Shown piece after piece: positions 1-10,365 of a stretch of DNA of 63,081 nucleotides; within the stretch, counting starts at the first letter, position 1; each line of letters starts with the position of its first letter. The translations under genes were made by a program, and so were the position numbers. The notes under the pieces were generated by a model, which saw only the letters and a list, made by a program, of their open reading frames with translations, did not search any database and had not been told where the DNA came from. Location: positions 1 to 63,081 of the forward strand of contig JABVXU010000326.1 of the NCBI GenBank assembly GCA_013365365.1. The letters are read 5' to 3'. The DNA comes from Cruorifilaria tuberocauda. Taxonomy: Eukaryota > Nematoda > Chromadorea > Rhabditida > Onchocercidae.

Positions 1-127
1 AAATTTCTTTTTACCAAAAAAAAATTCAACGAATTAGTAAACAAAAACAAAATCCGCAATAATTAGCGTCGATAAAAATAATTAGTAAAAAAATTAGAAA
101 TTCGAGAGGTTAATGAAGCTCTCTCAC

Positions 128-1996
128 CTGTGCGGCCTATCTCCTCGAGAGGTGAAGCGGAGCGACGGAGAACGGATGGCGGCCTCTCCGCTACCGATTC
201 GTACGTCGCTGTCGACGTCGATGGGCCTTCTTCAGCTGACGCATACATCGTCCCTTCCATGAACGACGTGGGCAGAACCTGCGATGTACTACACCTGAAA
301 GGCATGCATTGAGAAAAGAAATAATAAATGGAAGAATTAATGTGTCAACAACTTCTCTCTAATAAAAACTTGGCAAAGTTTAAAATTAAGTTTTACCTGT
401 CAGGTATGTAGTACAATTCGGCTTCTTCGATTCTGCCCACTAGTTCGAGCCGCCTCCGTTTCACAGCTCGTTCGTTAAAAACGGCTTTGGTCGCCCTGGG
501 GCACCACTCTAACGAGTGGAGCTCCATCGTCGCCGTAATTTCTTCGACGGAGGCGGCTTGTGGCATCCGGACAAAACGGCCACATTTGTGGCAGAAGCCT
601 GAAAATGAAACAGAAATACCAAAATTGTCTCATCTCAAGTTAACACTATGGAAAAATCGATAAAAACCTTTTCCAAAAAATGCAACAAAATTGAACTTAC
701 CGTTTTGTGTATGCGTCTTCGCCGCATGGATCCGCCATCCCTTCAGTGTCCCAAATTCTTTGGGGCACATTCTGCACGCTGAAAATACAAACATTTTCGA
801 AACAACGATCGATATTTTCAAATTCATTATTTCATTAATAATTTAAATAGATTTATGTTAAACGATTGCTTCCGTGGGCTTATCGAAAGTTTCATAGAAA
901 TAATGCACAATAATGAAATAAAATTAAATTTACCAATTTTAGCCGATCCATCGGCGTGTCGGATTACTTCGTATGGATCGGCTTCCGGCAAGACCAGCAA
1001 TTGTTGGTAGTGGTCCGGTAGTTCTTCCACTGCCGGAGCGTGGAAGGACTCCGGGCCTGCTGGCTCCGGCGCGTGCCCATAGCTTCTCGAAATTGGGACC
1101 CTGATGGTCCGAGAACGTCTGAAAGATATGTTCATTATTGGATATCATTTTTTCATTTATTTCGCTCATTTATTAGGCTATTTATGATCAGAGTAAACTG
1201 AGTTATAACATGATTGTACTTTTTTAGACAATTAGTATATTCGATATTTCACACTAATATATTCATACTTCTTATCACATTTATAAAATTTGGAAAAGTA
1301 AACTTACAGTACGATGTCACGGAATTGCTGCGTTCTCGGATCCATCTGGGGCGCTCTCGGCACTCCATCAAGAACTTCCCGATTGAGGGCGGGTTCTTGT
1401 GGCACCTCTCGCCACTCCGCTATCTCTCCCTCCTCCTCAAAATCTTGAACCAGTTCCGGCTCTGGTTCGGCCATTTCAACTTCTTCCATCTCCTCAGGTT
1501 GAGATAGCGGAGGACTTGCGCCGTCCATCGCTTCCGCCTGCTCGTATCTCTCCAGCTTCCCTCTCAACTCATTCACCTAAAAATAATATCGTTTAGTAAC
1601 TAATAAAGAGTCAAAATAAGTCACTTTTGGTCCCTTAACTAAATTGCTTTACAATAACAATCAATTTCACTACAAAGTTTTAAGCCTTAACCAAAGATGA
1701 ACTTTCTTCTTTTTATTTCTTGCAAACTTATTTGAATGTAATTAGAACTTTCTATTATAAATGACCCAAATAATTTTGATAAACAGTAAGCAATTATTTG
1801 GCCATTTGCAATAGAAATAAAGCACACTTTACTGTAAGCAAAATTCATGCAAAAGTAAACATACCAAATTTGCCGCATTGTGTAAGTATTCTTCCAAAGC
1901 ATGGAAGAATAGCGGCCTTTCTTCGCGTAAAAATCTTTTCAAATCTGCCAAGTTTGGCAGATTTGGGCCGTAAACTTCGCCATTTCCAACTTCCAT
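128..1996 (-). CDS. GC-rich zinc-finger-like protein, 3' end beyond window
   Basis: Not assignable to a named family. Exons on the minus strand: 1996-1865, 1576-1308, 1118-934, 778-701, 598-397, 294-128. Phases match at every junction, giving about 344 residues. The start is the first ATG after an in-frame stop, 14 nt past a TTTTTCAG acceptor. Order: a leucine-rich helical N-terminus (about 1-70), an acidic low-complexity stretch (about 75-115), then a C2H2-type finger (C197, C200, H213, H218) followed at once by a second Cys/His set (C224, C227, H249, C254), a basic KRRRLE patch, and a Ser/Thr/Pro-rich tail. A strong donor (ACAG/gtgaga) at 128 suggests splicing out of the window; if it is unused, a stop lies at position 63. 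Exons are far richer in G+C (GCG, CCG, ACG, TCG codons) than all other genes here. DNA or RNA binding is inference from the fingers only. Confidence 0.7.
1940..1965. repeat. 12-bp perfect inverted repeat inside a coding exon
   Basis: The arms 1940-1951 and 1954-1965 are exact reverse complements with a 2-nt spacer. They lie in the first coding exon of the zinc-finger-like gene and encode part of its leucine-rich N-terminus. Confidence 0.8.
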
Positions 1997-2009
1997 TATC
2001 TTCAACTAT

Positions 2010-2012
2010 CTG
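2010..2012 (-). promoter_or_regulatory. Candidate spliced-leader or 5'UTR acceptor of the zinc-finger gene
   Basis: TTTTTCAG stands 14 nt before the ATG of the zinc-finger gene with no convincing upstream coding exon. In nematodes this arrangement is typical of a trans-splice acceptor. An ordinary 5'UTR intron cannot be excluded. Confidence 0.4.
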
Positions 2013-2631
2013 AAAAAATAACGATTTTTAGCTTTGTGATAATTTATGGAAAATTAAGAAAAATGTTACAAGCATGACCAAAGATGCAACAAAATCCGTT
2101 ATCATTATCAGTGAAGTTAAGCAGAAAGTAAATGGTCATTAAGAAAGGAATAATGAAAGATTATCAATACAACAATAAAAATAATTGATACGATGAAAAG
2201 TTTTCTGATAATAAAACTTTCTCTTCACTCCTCTTATCACAATAAAAGGTAACCAACACAATTTACTTTTAAGTTTTGTTGTAAATTAATTATAGTGAAA
2301 GGTTTTGTGCTTATAAAACAATTAAATAACAAATTTATTTGTAAGAACTTTCGCAAATCAGAAATAGGATTCCCTGCCATTTACATTTACTTTAAAATAA
2401 ATATTTTTTGAAGTCATTTGACCAGGTTTCAACATAAAATAGTAATAACTATTTCATGTAGCTTATATTATCAAACGGTAGAAATTATGAACTTAAACTA
2501 ATTTAATTATATTAAATGCAACCGTAACAGAAAGATAAAGTATGTTGAGTGACCGAGAACAAAATTGCATCTAAAATGATCAATGAGAAAATGAGCATTG
2601 TTTTGCAGATCGTGCATGATCTACCTACCTA
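2013..2631. other. Intergenic, nothing recognised
   Basis: AT-rich sequence between the zinc-finger gene and the BTB-like ORF. I see no exon-like segment with matching splice sites. Confidence 0.5.
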
Positions 2632-2979
2632 TCAATCCCCTCTTGTATGATCAACAACTTTACATAGAAAGTCTCTAGAAACGTCTGACAGTTGAAAAAT
2701 TGCTGATACCTGCACTGCAATAAATATTATATTTTCTGCGATAGAATCGGCTTGAATTGCTTGTTGTACTTGAAAAAGGTCAAAACTTGATATCATTTCA
2801 AATTTCCTTTGAATATTGCTCCCTCTATTTCTAACTAATGATTTTGAAAATAACTTTGAATGTGCTTGAAATGCTATTAAATTGTTTTTACATTTTATTA
2901 TAACTAGACTATCATAATAGAAACAATTCGCAAGATATTCGCAAATGTTCACAAATTTCCGATCTGTTTGATCGTTCAC
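2632..2979 (-). pseudogene. BTB/POZ-like ORF, partial or decayed
   Basis: An open frame of about 115 codons on the minus strand ends at a stop at 2632. The middle (DSLVIIKCKNN..AFQAHSKLF) resembles the BTB strand-helix core in which a ligand-binding strand leads to an AHR/AHK helix. The end (IFIAVQVSAIFQLSDVSRDF) resembles the later BTB helices. There is no in-frame ATG at the start: the frame opens at GTG and is open a little further upstream, and no good acceptor is seen. No BACK, Kelch or MATH domain follows. It could be an exon of an unresolved gene, a relic, or chance. The BTB match is from memory of the fold pattern, not an alignment. Confidence 0.3.
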
Positions 2980-4363
2980 ATTTATTTTTTCTCTTTTTAC
3001 ATTTTAATGCAAACTACTTAATTAGTGAAAGGTCAATGAAGACATTTCTTCAGTAATCAATAAGGGTCATTAATTGCTAAACATATAGAGCTGTAGCAGC
3101 TACTTCAAAGATATAAATGTTATAGTTTCCGAGTTTCAGAAACTTTTGCTGTTGACTGAGACTGCTCCATTTTAACTCTTCTCACACGTTTTCACGTGAA
3201 ATGGATTTTGCAATTTTATCTATGCCGCAGCTATGCAAGTATATTACTTTATCCCTTATCCATCTTTTGATTTTACTCGTATCATTCTGTCCTAGGGAAT
3301 TACTCATTATAGTGACGTGGAATAGTAGTCGTGCGTAAAAATGCGGCGGGAAATCCCAAAGCCTCAAGCGTTCTGTTTGCTTTTTGCAATACTTTCATTT
3401 TTTTATTAAAAAACAGCTATATATTTGCCTTATAGGCTATTTTTTGTTTAGGGTCATGATATCTGTACTGGTGATCTCGACACTCGATACTCGTACTTTC
3501 TAAATGAAACTAATTGAAAGAAAAAATACTGCAACCGAATTTACGTCCACTAATCGTTACTGGCAACAAAAATCTCAGTAATTCAGAGTCTTAATCGACC
3601 TCTGACCCTCCACAACAATAATTGTACTATTTATTTCACATGTCGAGATATAGCATTTATAAATCTCTCACCATTTTCTTCGTTTTTCTTTAATCAATAC
3701 TTTTTCACTGTCAAGTTTTAACAACAAAAAATGAATTGTTTTTTTTCCGCATAATTCTTAGCGATTTGCAGCAATTTCTTTGATAACTAATTAGTCACCT
3801 GTTTTTTAATTTAAAAAGATTAAACAAATTCTCGGGATATAATGGATTAGATTGATTCAGACAGAAAAAATTTGAAATATGAATCGAACTAAGAGAAAAT
3901 AAGACTAAATAGATCGAAAAAATTGCATTAAATAAAGTAATTAATTAATAGCTATTTAAATTCAGGAATGAAAACTTACCTTGCGTAATGCATTGGTGCT
4001 AATTCAAACCTTTTGTTTCATTATCCTTTGTAATTTATTTGTAATTAAGTTCCAGAAAAACTTCGAAGTAATATGGAATTATGGAATTGAAAACAATGCA
4101 TGTATTTATTTCAGGAAAATTTATTGAGTTTTTAAATGGGTTTCACATTTGACAAGCGATATATTTCAAAAGATGTTTCTCTTGAAAAACTGAGAAAACA
4201 CATAAATATTCGTAATGAATATTAGCATTTACTGTTACATAATTGATAATTAGATATTTCATACTTTTTTCTTAATTAAACACTTAATAATGAAAAATGA
4301 CAAATACAGCAAGCAATTTTTCATTTTGGATATTTGCAAAAAGATTTCGTAGCTTGCAAGGCT
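2980..4363. other. Intergenic, nothing firmly recognised
   Basis: AT-rich. A minus-strand open frame at 3182-3367 has a weakly exon-like end but no partner exons and no recognisable domain, so it is not called. Confidence 0.4.
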
Positions 4364-7157
4364 TTATAATCGTGAAACTGAAATAAATGGTCGATAACAG
4401 GTAAGATTATCACTTCTCTGATTACAATTCCAAGTCAAATTTTCCTTGAATTGTAATGGAGAATTAACGGTTGACGTTGCAATTAATTGTTTGTAAGAAG
4501 AGCTCTGATCACTTGAATTAGCTTCTCGATTACCACTTGTTAAATTAGCCAACCGACAAGCCGAACTGGATACTGCACGTGCTTTAAATTTCAATTGGAA
4601 TTATTATAAGTTTAAAATTTGAATTTATTGATGTGACAAGAATGCTTGCAGATCATAACTTTCATTGCAACTTTACCAACCATCTAATGAAAAAAAGTAT
4701 TTTGGATAAGTTGCATATTACTTGTCTGAAATAAAAAAGATTTTCAAGCAATTTTGTTATATGAACTAATTGTAAGCCTGTTTTCTTAGAAACTTTTACA
4801 TATATTCTAACTTCGCATTTTTTTATGCAAGTGGAACGAAATTTTTCAATTTTATAAATATTTGAAGATATTTGCGCCATCTTTGATCATATATTTACCT
4901 GAATATCGATCGAATACTTTTAAGACCTAAAAGTAAGAAAAACCAGACTGTTAAACAAAGGCACTTATAAATTCTAATTAATTAGAACCAAATTTACATT
5001 TGATGAGGTAAAATTAGTCAATTTAAAGTAAGCTGCTAGAAACATAATCCAACAATTTTGTTCTCAATGAAATTTGAGAAGCGATTATGCTCACTCTATT
5101 CGATATTTTTGAAAATACCTTAGTCAGCGCATTTTCTTCCTTTCGTCGTTGAAATGAAATTTGTGATAGAGCGAACGAAACAGATTTCTTCTTTGAAAAT
5201 TGCTAAAAAAAGGTTGATAGTTAAAAGCTTCGAAACTGCTTAATCCATGGAGTAAAGCTTTCTTCGAACCTTTCTTGGCGTATCAGAAGTTGAATCACTT
5301 CCCCCTTTTTTAAAAACTGAACTTGTCGGTAAGAATTGTTCATTAACATCTCGTATTTTCTCCTTTCGATTTTGAATGTGCTGAAATTGCTATCTGATAA
5401 TTTCCTAAACCTTTTCGTCTTTAATTTAAACAGTACGTTTAAAGTTTTTATCAAAAACAACATCAGAAGTTGAATTTAAATCCTAACTGAAAGAATCCAA
5501 TTCGGGTTTACCACAATTATCAACTTTATAGCAAGTTGGAAATACAAATCAAAAGAAAATATTTCAATAATTGAAAAGCATATTCTAATTTGTGCATAAG
5601 ATAAAGCAATCAACGGCAATACCTCGCTTTTCTCCCGGCATTTACCAGTGGAAGTATTCTGATAAGCTCTTCTTTCTGCTTCCGCTCTACGAATCCAACC
5701 TTCCTTCTCATCATTTGGTAACTAAATTTAAACATTTAGTAGCATGTTTTTAAAAAAAAAATTGATCTGAAAGAAAAAATACAGGCGAATTTCCATTAAG
5801 TAACACAGTTTATAATTTTTTAATTTTTACAGATTTCATTTTTTACGTTAGTTTTATCATTTCTGTTGCTAGCTTACCATTATTAATTATAAAACAAAAT
5901 CAGTTACTGCAATATTTGTTAAAATTTTTTATAAAAAGTCTCTAAAATAACCCTAGAATATTTTTAAGATATCAAGTAGTACTTAAATTAACTGACTTTT
6001 ATAAACAATCGATTAATTGTTAATATTGTGAATGAAAATATAATGTGAAATTTATAAGATTGATTTTTATTAATTTCCATAAATCTAAGTCTATTCATAA
6101 CGAACCTTATCCCAATAAGGCATAGCATAGTAAATTACTTCATTTAATGCATTAAAATTTCTGTTCAATTTTTTTTCCAATGAATAATGCATGCATTCGG
6201 CAAATGCAAGCAATGCATTAGAAATGCTCATTCGGTTATTCTGTAATTCAATTCCTTAAAGATATTTATTTTAGAAACTTTTTTAGCATTAATCTAAAAT
6301 TAGCTTTAAGTGAATTAATAATTCATTTCATAACAGATTAATTTGTCATTACAGCATGTAAAATTTGCTGTTTAAGTGATACTATGGATGATAAATAAAT
6401 CTTTAAAAAGGATTACTTCATCGTAGATTTTCCAATCAATTTCACTAATTATGCCATAATAATCTTCATTACTGCGTAACTTTCTTACTTTATTTTCGAA
6501 GTTACGAATGAAATCTGGAGCATCTGACGAAATATTTATTAAATTAAATATGAATTCTATTATATACTTATCACTGTATTATCACTTATCACATGGGACA
6601 TTAATTTCCTGATTTGGAATTGGATATGGATAACAGTATGTGTACTCCACTTAGTGTTAGTTCAGAATAAAACAGCGATGCATATTACGTAATCAGCAAT
6701 GGAACTAATAAAAAATAATTCAAAAGAACCGATTTTATTTCCTAACTTTGAAAATGGATTTTAAAACTACATTATATTGCATTAAATAATTTACTGTATT
6801 GCAATATTTCTATCTTTATCACTTTATCATAATTTTATTTCCCTTCCAAATTTTTTTTCCTATCGGAAGGAAGTTATTCTGATATCATCAATATTTTGTT
6901 AACATTGATTATAGAAGTAACTTATGACTGGAATAAATTATCGAACCGTTAATATATTTTATTGGACGAATATCTTCCTAGTGCTAATCTTTTTATATTA
7001 TAGAAATGAATTCAAAAAGAGCTGTATTTCAACCTGATTGCTTTAACTTCGTTAGCCAATTGTATGATGGCGAATGATAATAAACAGGAACATTAGGATA
7101 AGACGCCGATACAGTAAGCAAAGGTGATTGCTTCTTAGTTTTCAAGTGTTTTGCCAT
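4364..7157 (-). CDS. Hypothetical protein, weak HMG-box-like segment
   Basis: Not recognised with certainty. Exons on the minus strand: 7157-7034, 6523-6417, 5721-5623, 5380-5270, 4926-4899, 4572-4364. All phases join (1,0,0,0,1) to give 225 residues and a stop. The start is an ATG opening the first exon. Residues about 25-115 are helical and charged; the stretch IIS..DWKIYDELPNDEKEGW followed by an Arg/Glu/Ala helix ending RRAYQ looks like helices 2-3 of an HMG box (W..L..EEK..Y..KAE..K..Y pattern), with an aromatic-rich segment before it where helix 1 would be. The C-terminal half is Ser/Asn-rich and probably disordered. The 28-nt fifth exon is unusually small but phase-consistent. The gene is head to head with gfl-1, so chromatin-related co-regulation is possible but unproven. 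Confidence 0.65.
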
Positions 7158-8615
7158 TTGGAAGAAAATATTTCATGCAGAAATTTATTTCGAAGTATTT
7201 TGCTAAAACTTTAATCCTTCAGCTAGAATATTTTCAAAAATAATTCATAGTGAGTTTACAGTGTAATAAAATTAGTTGTGAAACTGCCAAATTTAATGCT
7301 ATTTCTTTTCTCCGATAACTGTTACAAATGTACATAAATATAAAATATGCTTCATTATAATCATAATTACCTTCAAAACTCTAACTTTTGTTGACCAATT
7401 AAAGGAAAACTGAGATAATAAAATGAAAATAAATAAATTAGGATTAAATCATTCCTTTAAGCCACCTTTTTTCTGTTGTATTTTGCATGTTAAAAGAACA
7501 ATTTATGCATATTTGCTTCGTTTCGTCTTCCTCAAGCAATTTTCCCGTCAAGCTATGCAAAATATTTTTCAGTAAAATTTCACACATTTTCTTCTGTCCC
7601 AAAATAATTCTCGCCAACAGCTGATCACAAAAATAGATGAGAAGAGGATTGCTTCGAATTTAAATTTAAATGCAGTGGAATAAAATATAAACTAGTATAC
7701 CACTTAATCATTTAAGAAACAATGAGCTAATAAAATATTTGTTAATTCATTTACATTACTTTTTTTCCAGTAATAGAATCATCCTTTTATGGTTGATTTT
7801 TTATCGAAACAAAATACACATATCACCTACGTTGCAAACGTAGCCATTCATATGGAGTTCCAAATTCAAAAAGTCATGGCAGACGTCAGTTTCCGGATCA
7901 AGAAATTAACCGGATAACTAGCATTTCATCACCAATCGCTTCTTCCACTCCACTCAACAATCCAACTTTTTTCTATAAGATGAATAGCAATGGCGAAACG
8001 TCCCTATTCAAAAATTCTGAATTTAGCGAATCGACGCTGTTCCTCGCGATGATATGCAAGTACGACGATTAAGGTAAGATCACTTATCTGTACTATCTCC
8101 GTTTTCTCCTTTTTCACTGTTTACCTATTTTGTCAGTTTTCCGAATATTTTCTCGTTATCATTAACAGTCTCGATATATTTACTTCATTATATTTCTTTC
8201 TTTTACTCTTGTTTAGCTCATTATAATTTTTTCTGCTCAGTGCCACGCGCTGACAATTAAGCTATTCTGTTTTCTTCTATTGAATTTTTGTAATAATTAT
8301 TTACTTTTCTTCCATTTGCTTGAGCAGTTGTCTAATCACTTATTTGAACAGAAGCAGCAAGAATGTTCGGATTTCTGAGTTGGCTTTTTATATGCTTCAA
8401 CCTTTTATTATGTTAGAATTTCAGACTTTGGTTCTAATTTTAATTTCTTATTCTATTTATCTTTCCAGAACTTTTTTTCCTTATTAATTGTATAAATCGG
8501 AAAGGTTTTAAATAAATTTAGTATTATCATCAGACAATGAAGTTTTTTCATTTAGCTGGTGCACGTGAGATGATAAAAAACAAAAGTACAATTTTAATGG
8601 TTTATTGTACTTCTG
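7158..8615. promoter_or_regulatory. Divergent intergenic region upstream of gfl-1
   Basis: About 1.46 kb separates the two divergent starts. A relatively GC-rich stretch at about 7850-8075 contains several short upstream ATGs and ends in AAG/gtaagatc at 8072-8074, which would suit a non-coding first exon of gfl-1. No coding frame is open through it. Confidence 0.4.
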
Positions 8616-10365
8616 ATGGAGCGAGTGAAAGATAAGGTATTCACTCGACCGATTGTTTACGGTAATACTGCCCACTATTTGGGTAAAAAACGAGAAGAAG
8701 ATGGTCATACCCATGAATGGACAGTATTTGTTAAACCTTACTTCAATGAAGATCCGTCAAAGTATATCCGGAAAGTGCAATTCAAACTACACGATTCCTA
8801 TGCTAATGCAACACGAAGTAATTTATTTCTTTCTTAACTATAAATTTGAATTTTACTTATTACTCTTGTTTCTAGTCTAGTCTGATCACCTTTAATTCAG
8901 TTATTAGTTTGTGTTTTTTTGTGATGTTGTGGGATGTGAAAACGTCTCTTAAAATTCATTAATTAATATATTTATCTTTTCTCTTACACGTCGGCTTTGG
9001 TCATTTACCGAGTGCTTATTTAAACTAGTTCTAATTTGTGAAATAAATCTGAGTTATGAGTCGAAGTGAGTATGAAAATAAAAGCAGTCATGCAGTACGG
9101 GTAAGAATAGGGTAACTTTTGATGCCTATAGTCTTTGAACTGCAAGTAACTAACAAGAAACCAGGCTGTTATATAACAGAATATGAAAAGCATAGAAGTA
9201 TTACTTGCGTGAATAGCATAATTTCACACTAATTTCTAGTGGTCGAGAAACCTCCATATGAAGTAACCGAAACAGGATGGGGTGAATTCGAGGTTCAAAT
9301 CCGAATATATTTTGTCGACGTTAATGAAAAACCAGTAAGGTTTCAGTGTTTCATATAATATATAACTTTATTTTAACCTCAAAATTTAAGTTATATTATG
9401 TGTTTCTGCTGCTAATTGTTTCATTCTTTACATATCTGTTTACCGTTTTGAACTGCAATCGGTATAATTTCAGATAATACAAAGCGGTTAGGATTAGTAG
9501 TGTAGTGTTATTAATAAATGAAAGCTTCATAAATTGGACAAAATGAAAAACTAAAAGGCTATTAGCCTTTTAGTTAATTAATCATTTAATTATATATTTT
9601 AGGTAACGGCATTCCACTATCTTCGCTTATTTCAACCACAAGTCACACTTCCTAATGGCAAAACGATGGTCGCTGCGGAATATTACGATGAAATTGTAAG
9701 TTTTTTAAACAATTTTTTTGAATTTTTTGTTTGTGAAGATTAAAGTATTTGAAAAGCTAATATTTTTATTTCCTAATGCCGTCGAAATAAAACAGTTAGT
9801 AGCCAATGATAACATTAGTTTATATAAATTTAATTTTATTGTACATTTATTATTGTGTATTTTATTTGAATAAAGTCTCTTTGATTGTGTTGCAGGTATT
9901 TCAAGAACCCACAATGCCAATGTATAAAGTATTGTCTCATTTAGAAGGACGTAAAATCGAACCAAGACGTTTCCATACTGATTGTGAGTTGTTTTCGATT
10001 ATTAAATTATTTTAATTTCCCCGCTTGTACCTCCTTTTACATTTCTGGAGAATCTGTAGTAATTAATTTGAAATATCTAATGTCGTTCAGACAAATTGAG
10101 TAATATCACAATTCTTATTTCATCGTCGCTTTCATTAGTGCTTTTCTCAGTTTTAGTTCCTTTTGTGCGTAAACGAACACAAGAAATGATCAATAATGCG
10201 AGAAACGAAATAAATAAAGAGATTCAAGATTTAATGGACTCTTTGAAAGCTGCTCATGAATTAATTGGAAAATATTCCAAAGAAGTTGATTTACTGGAAG
10301 CAGCTGTCGGAAACACTGAGGACAGTAGTTTTGCATGTGAGAATAGCGGACAAACTGCAGCATGA
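8616..10365 (+). CDS. gfl-1: YEATS4/GAS41 homologue
   Basis: Acyl-lysine reader subunit shared, in other animals, by NuA4/TIP60 histone acetyltransferase and SRCAP/SWR1-type remodellers; nuclear. Exons: 8616-8817, 9240-9334, 9603-9695, 9896-9983, 10091-10365. The YEATS domain fills residues about 8-140: [18 protein letters not shown] (23-35), the reader-pocket loop LHDSY (58-62) with H59 and S61, and TETGWGEFE (77-85) with W81. A coiled coil follows (about 175-235), as in GAS41. The first ATG follows an in-frame stop. As an uninterrupted exon the last segment adds a hydrophobic run alien to the family. Removing a 51-nt in-frame intron (10100-10150, GT...CTCAG) cures this and gives 233 residues, close to human GAS41 (227). 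I favour the spliced form. Confidence 0.95.
9549..9575. repeat. 12-bp perfect hairpin in gfl-1 intron
   Basis: Arms 9549-9560 and 9564-9575 are exact reverse complements around a 3-nt loop, inside the second intron of gfl-1. Function unknown. Confidence 0.7.
10100..10150 (+). other. Probable 51-nt in-frame intron of gfl-1
   Basis: GTAATATC donor and TTTTCTCAG acceptor, length divisible by three, no stop codon inside. It encodes only a hydrophobic Ile/Leu/Ser run that no YEATS4 protein needs, whereas the flanking residues resume the expected basic coiled coil. Confidence 0.65.

Noticed and set aside
130..312. Plus-strand ORF over the GC-rich left edge
   Set aside because: It is the shadow of the zinc-finger gene exon on the other strand.
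1214..1596. Plus-strand ORFs opposite the acidic exon
   Set aside because: They are antisense shadows; the minus frame joins in phase with its neighbours.
5240..5380. Ending the 225-residue gene at the stop at 5240
   Set aside because: A GT donor at 5269 joins in phase with two further exons that make a longer, consistent frame; the short ending remains a minor alternative.
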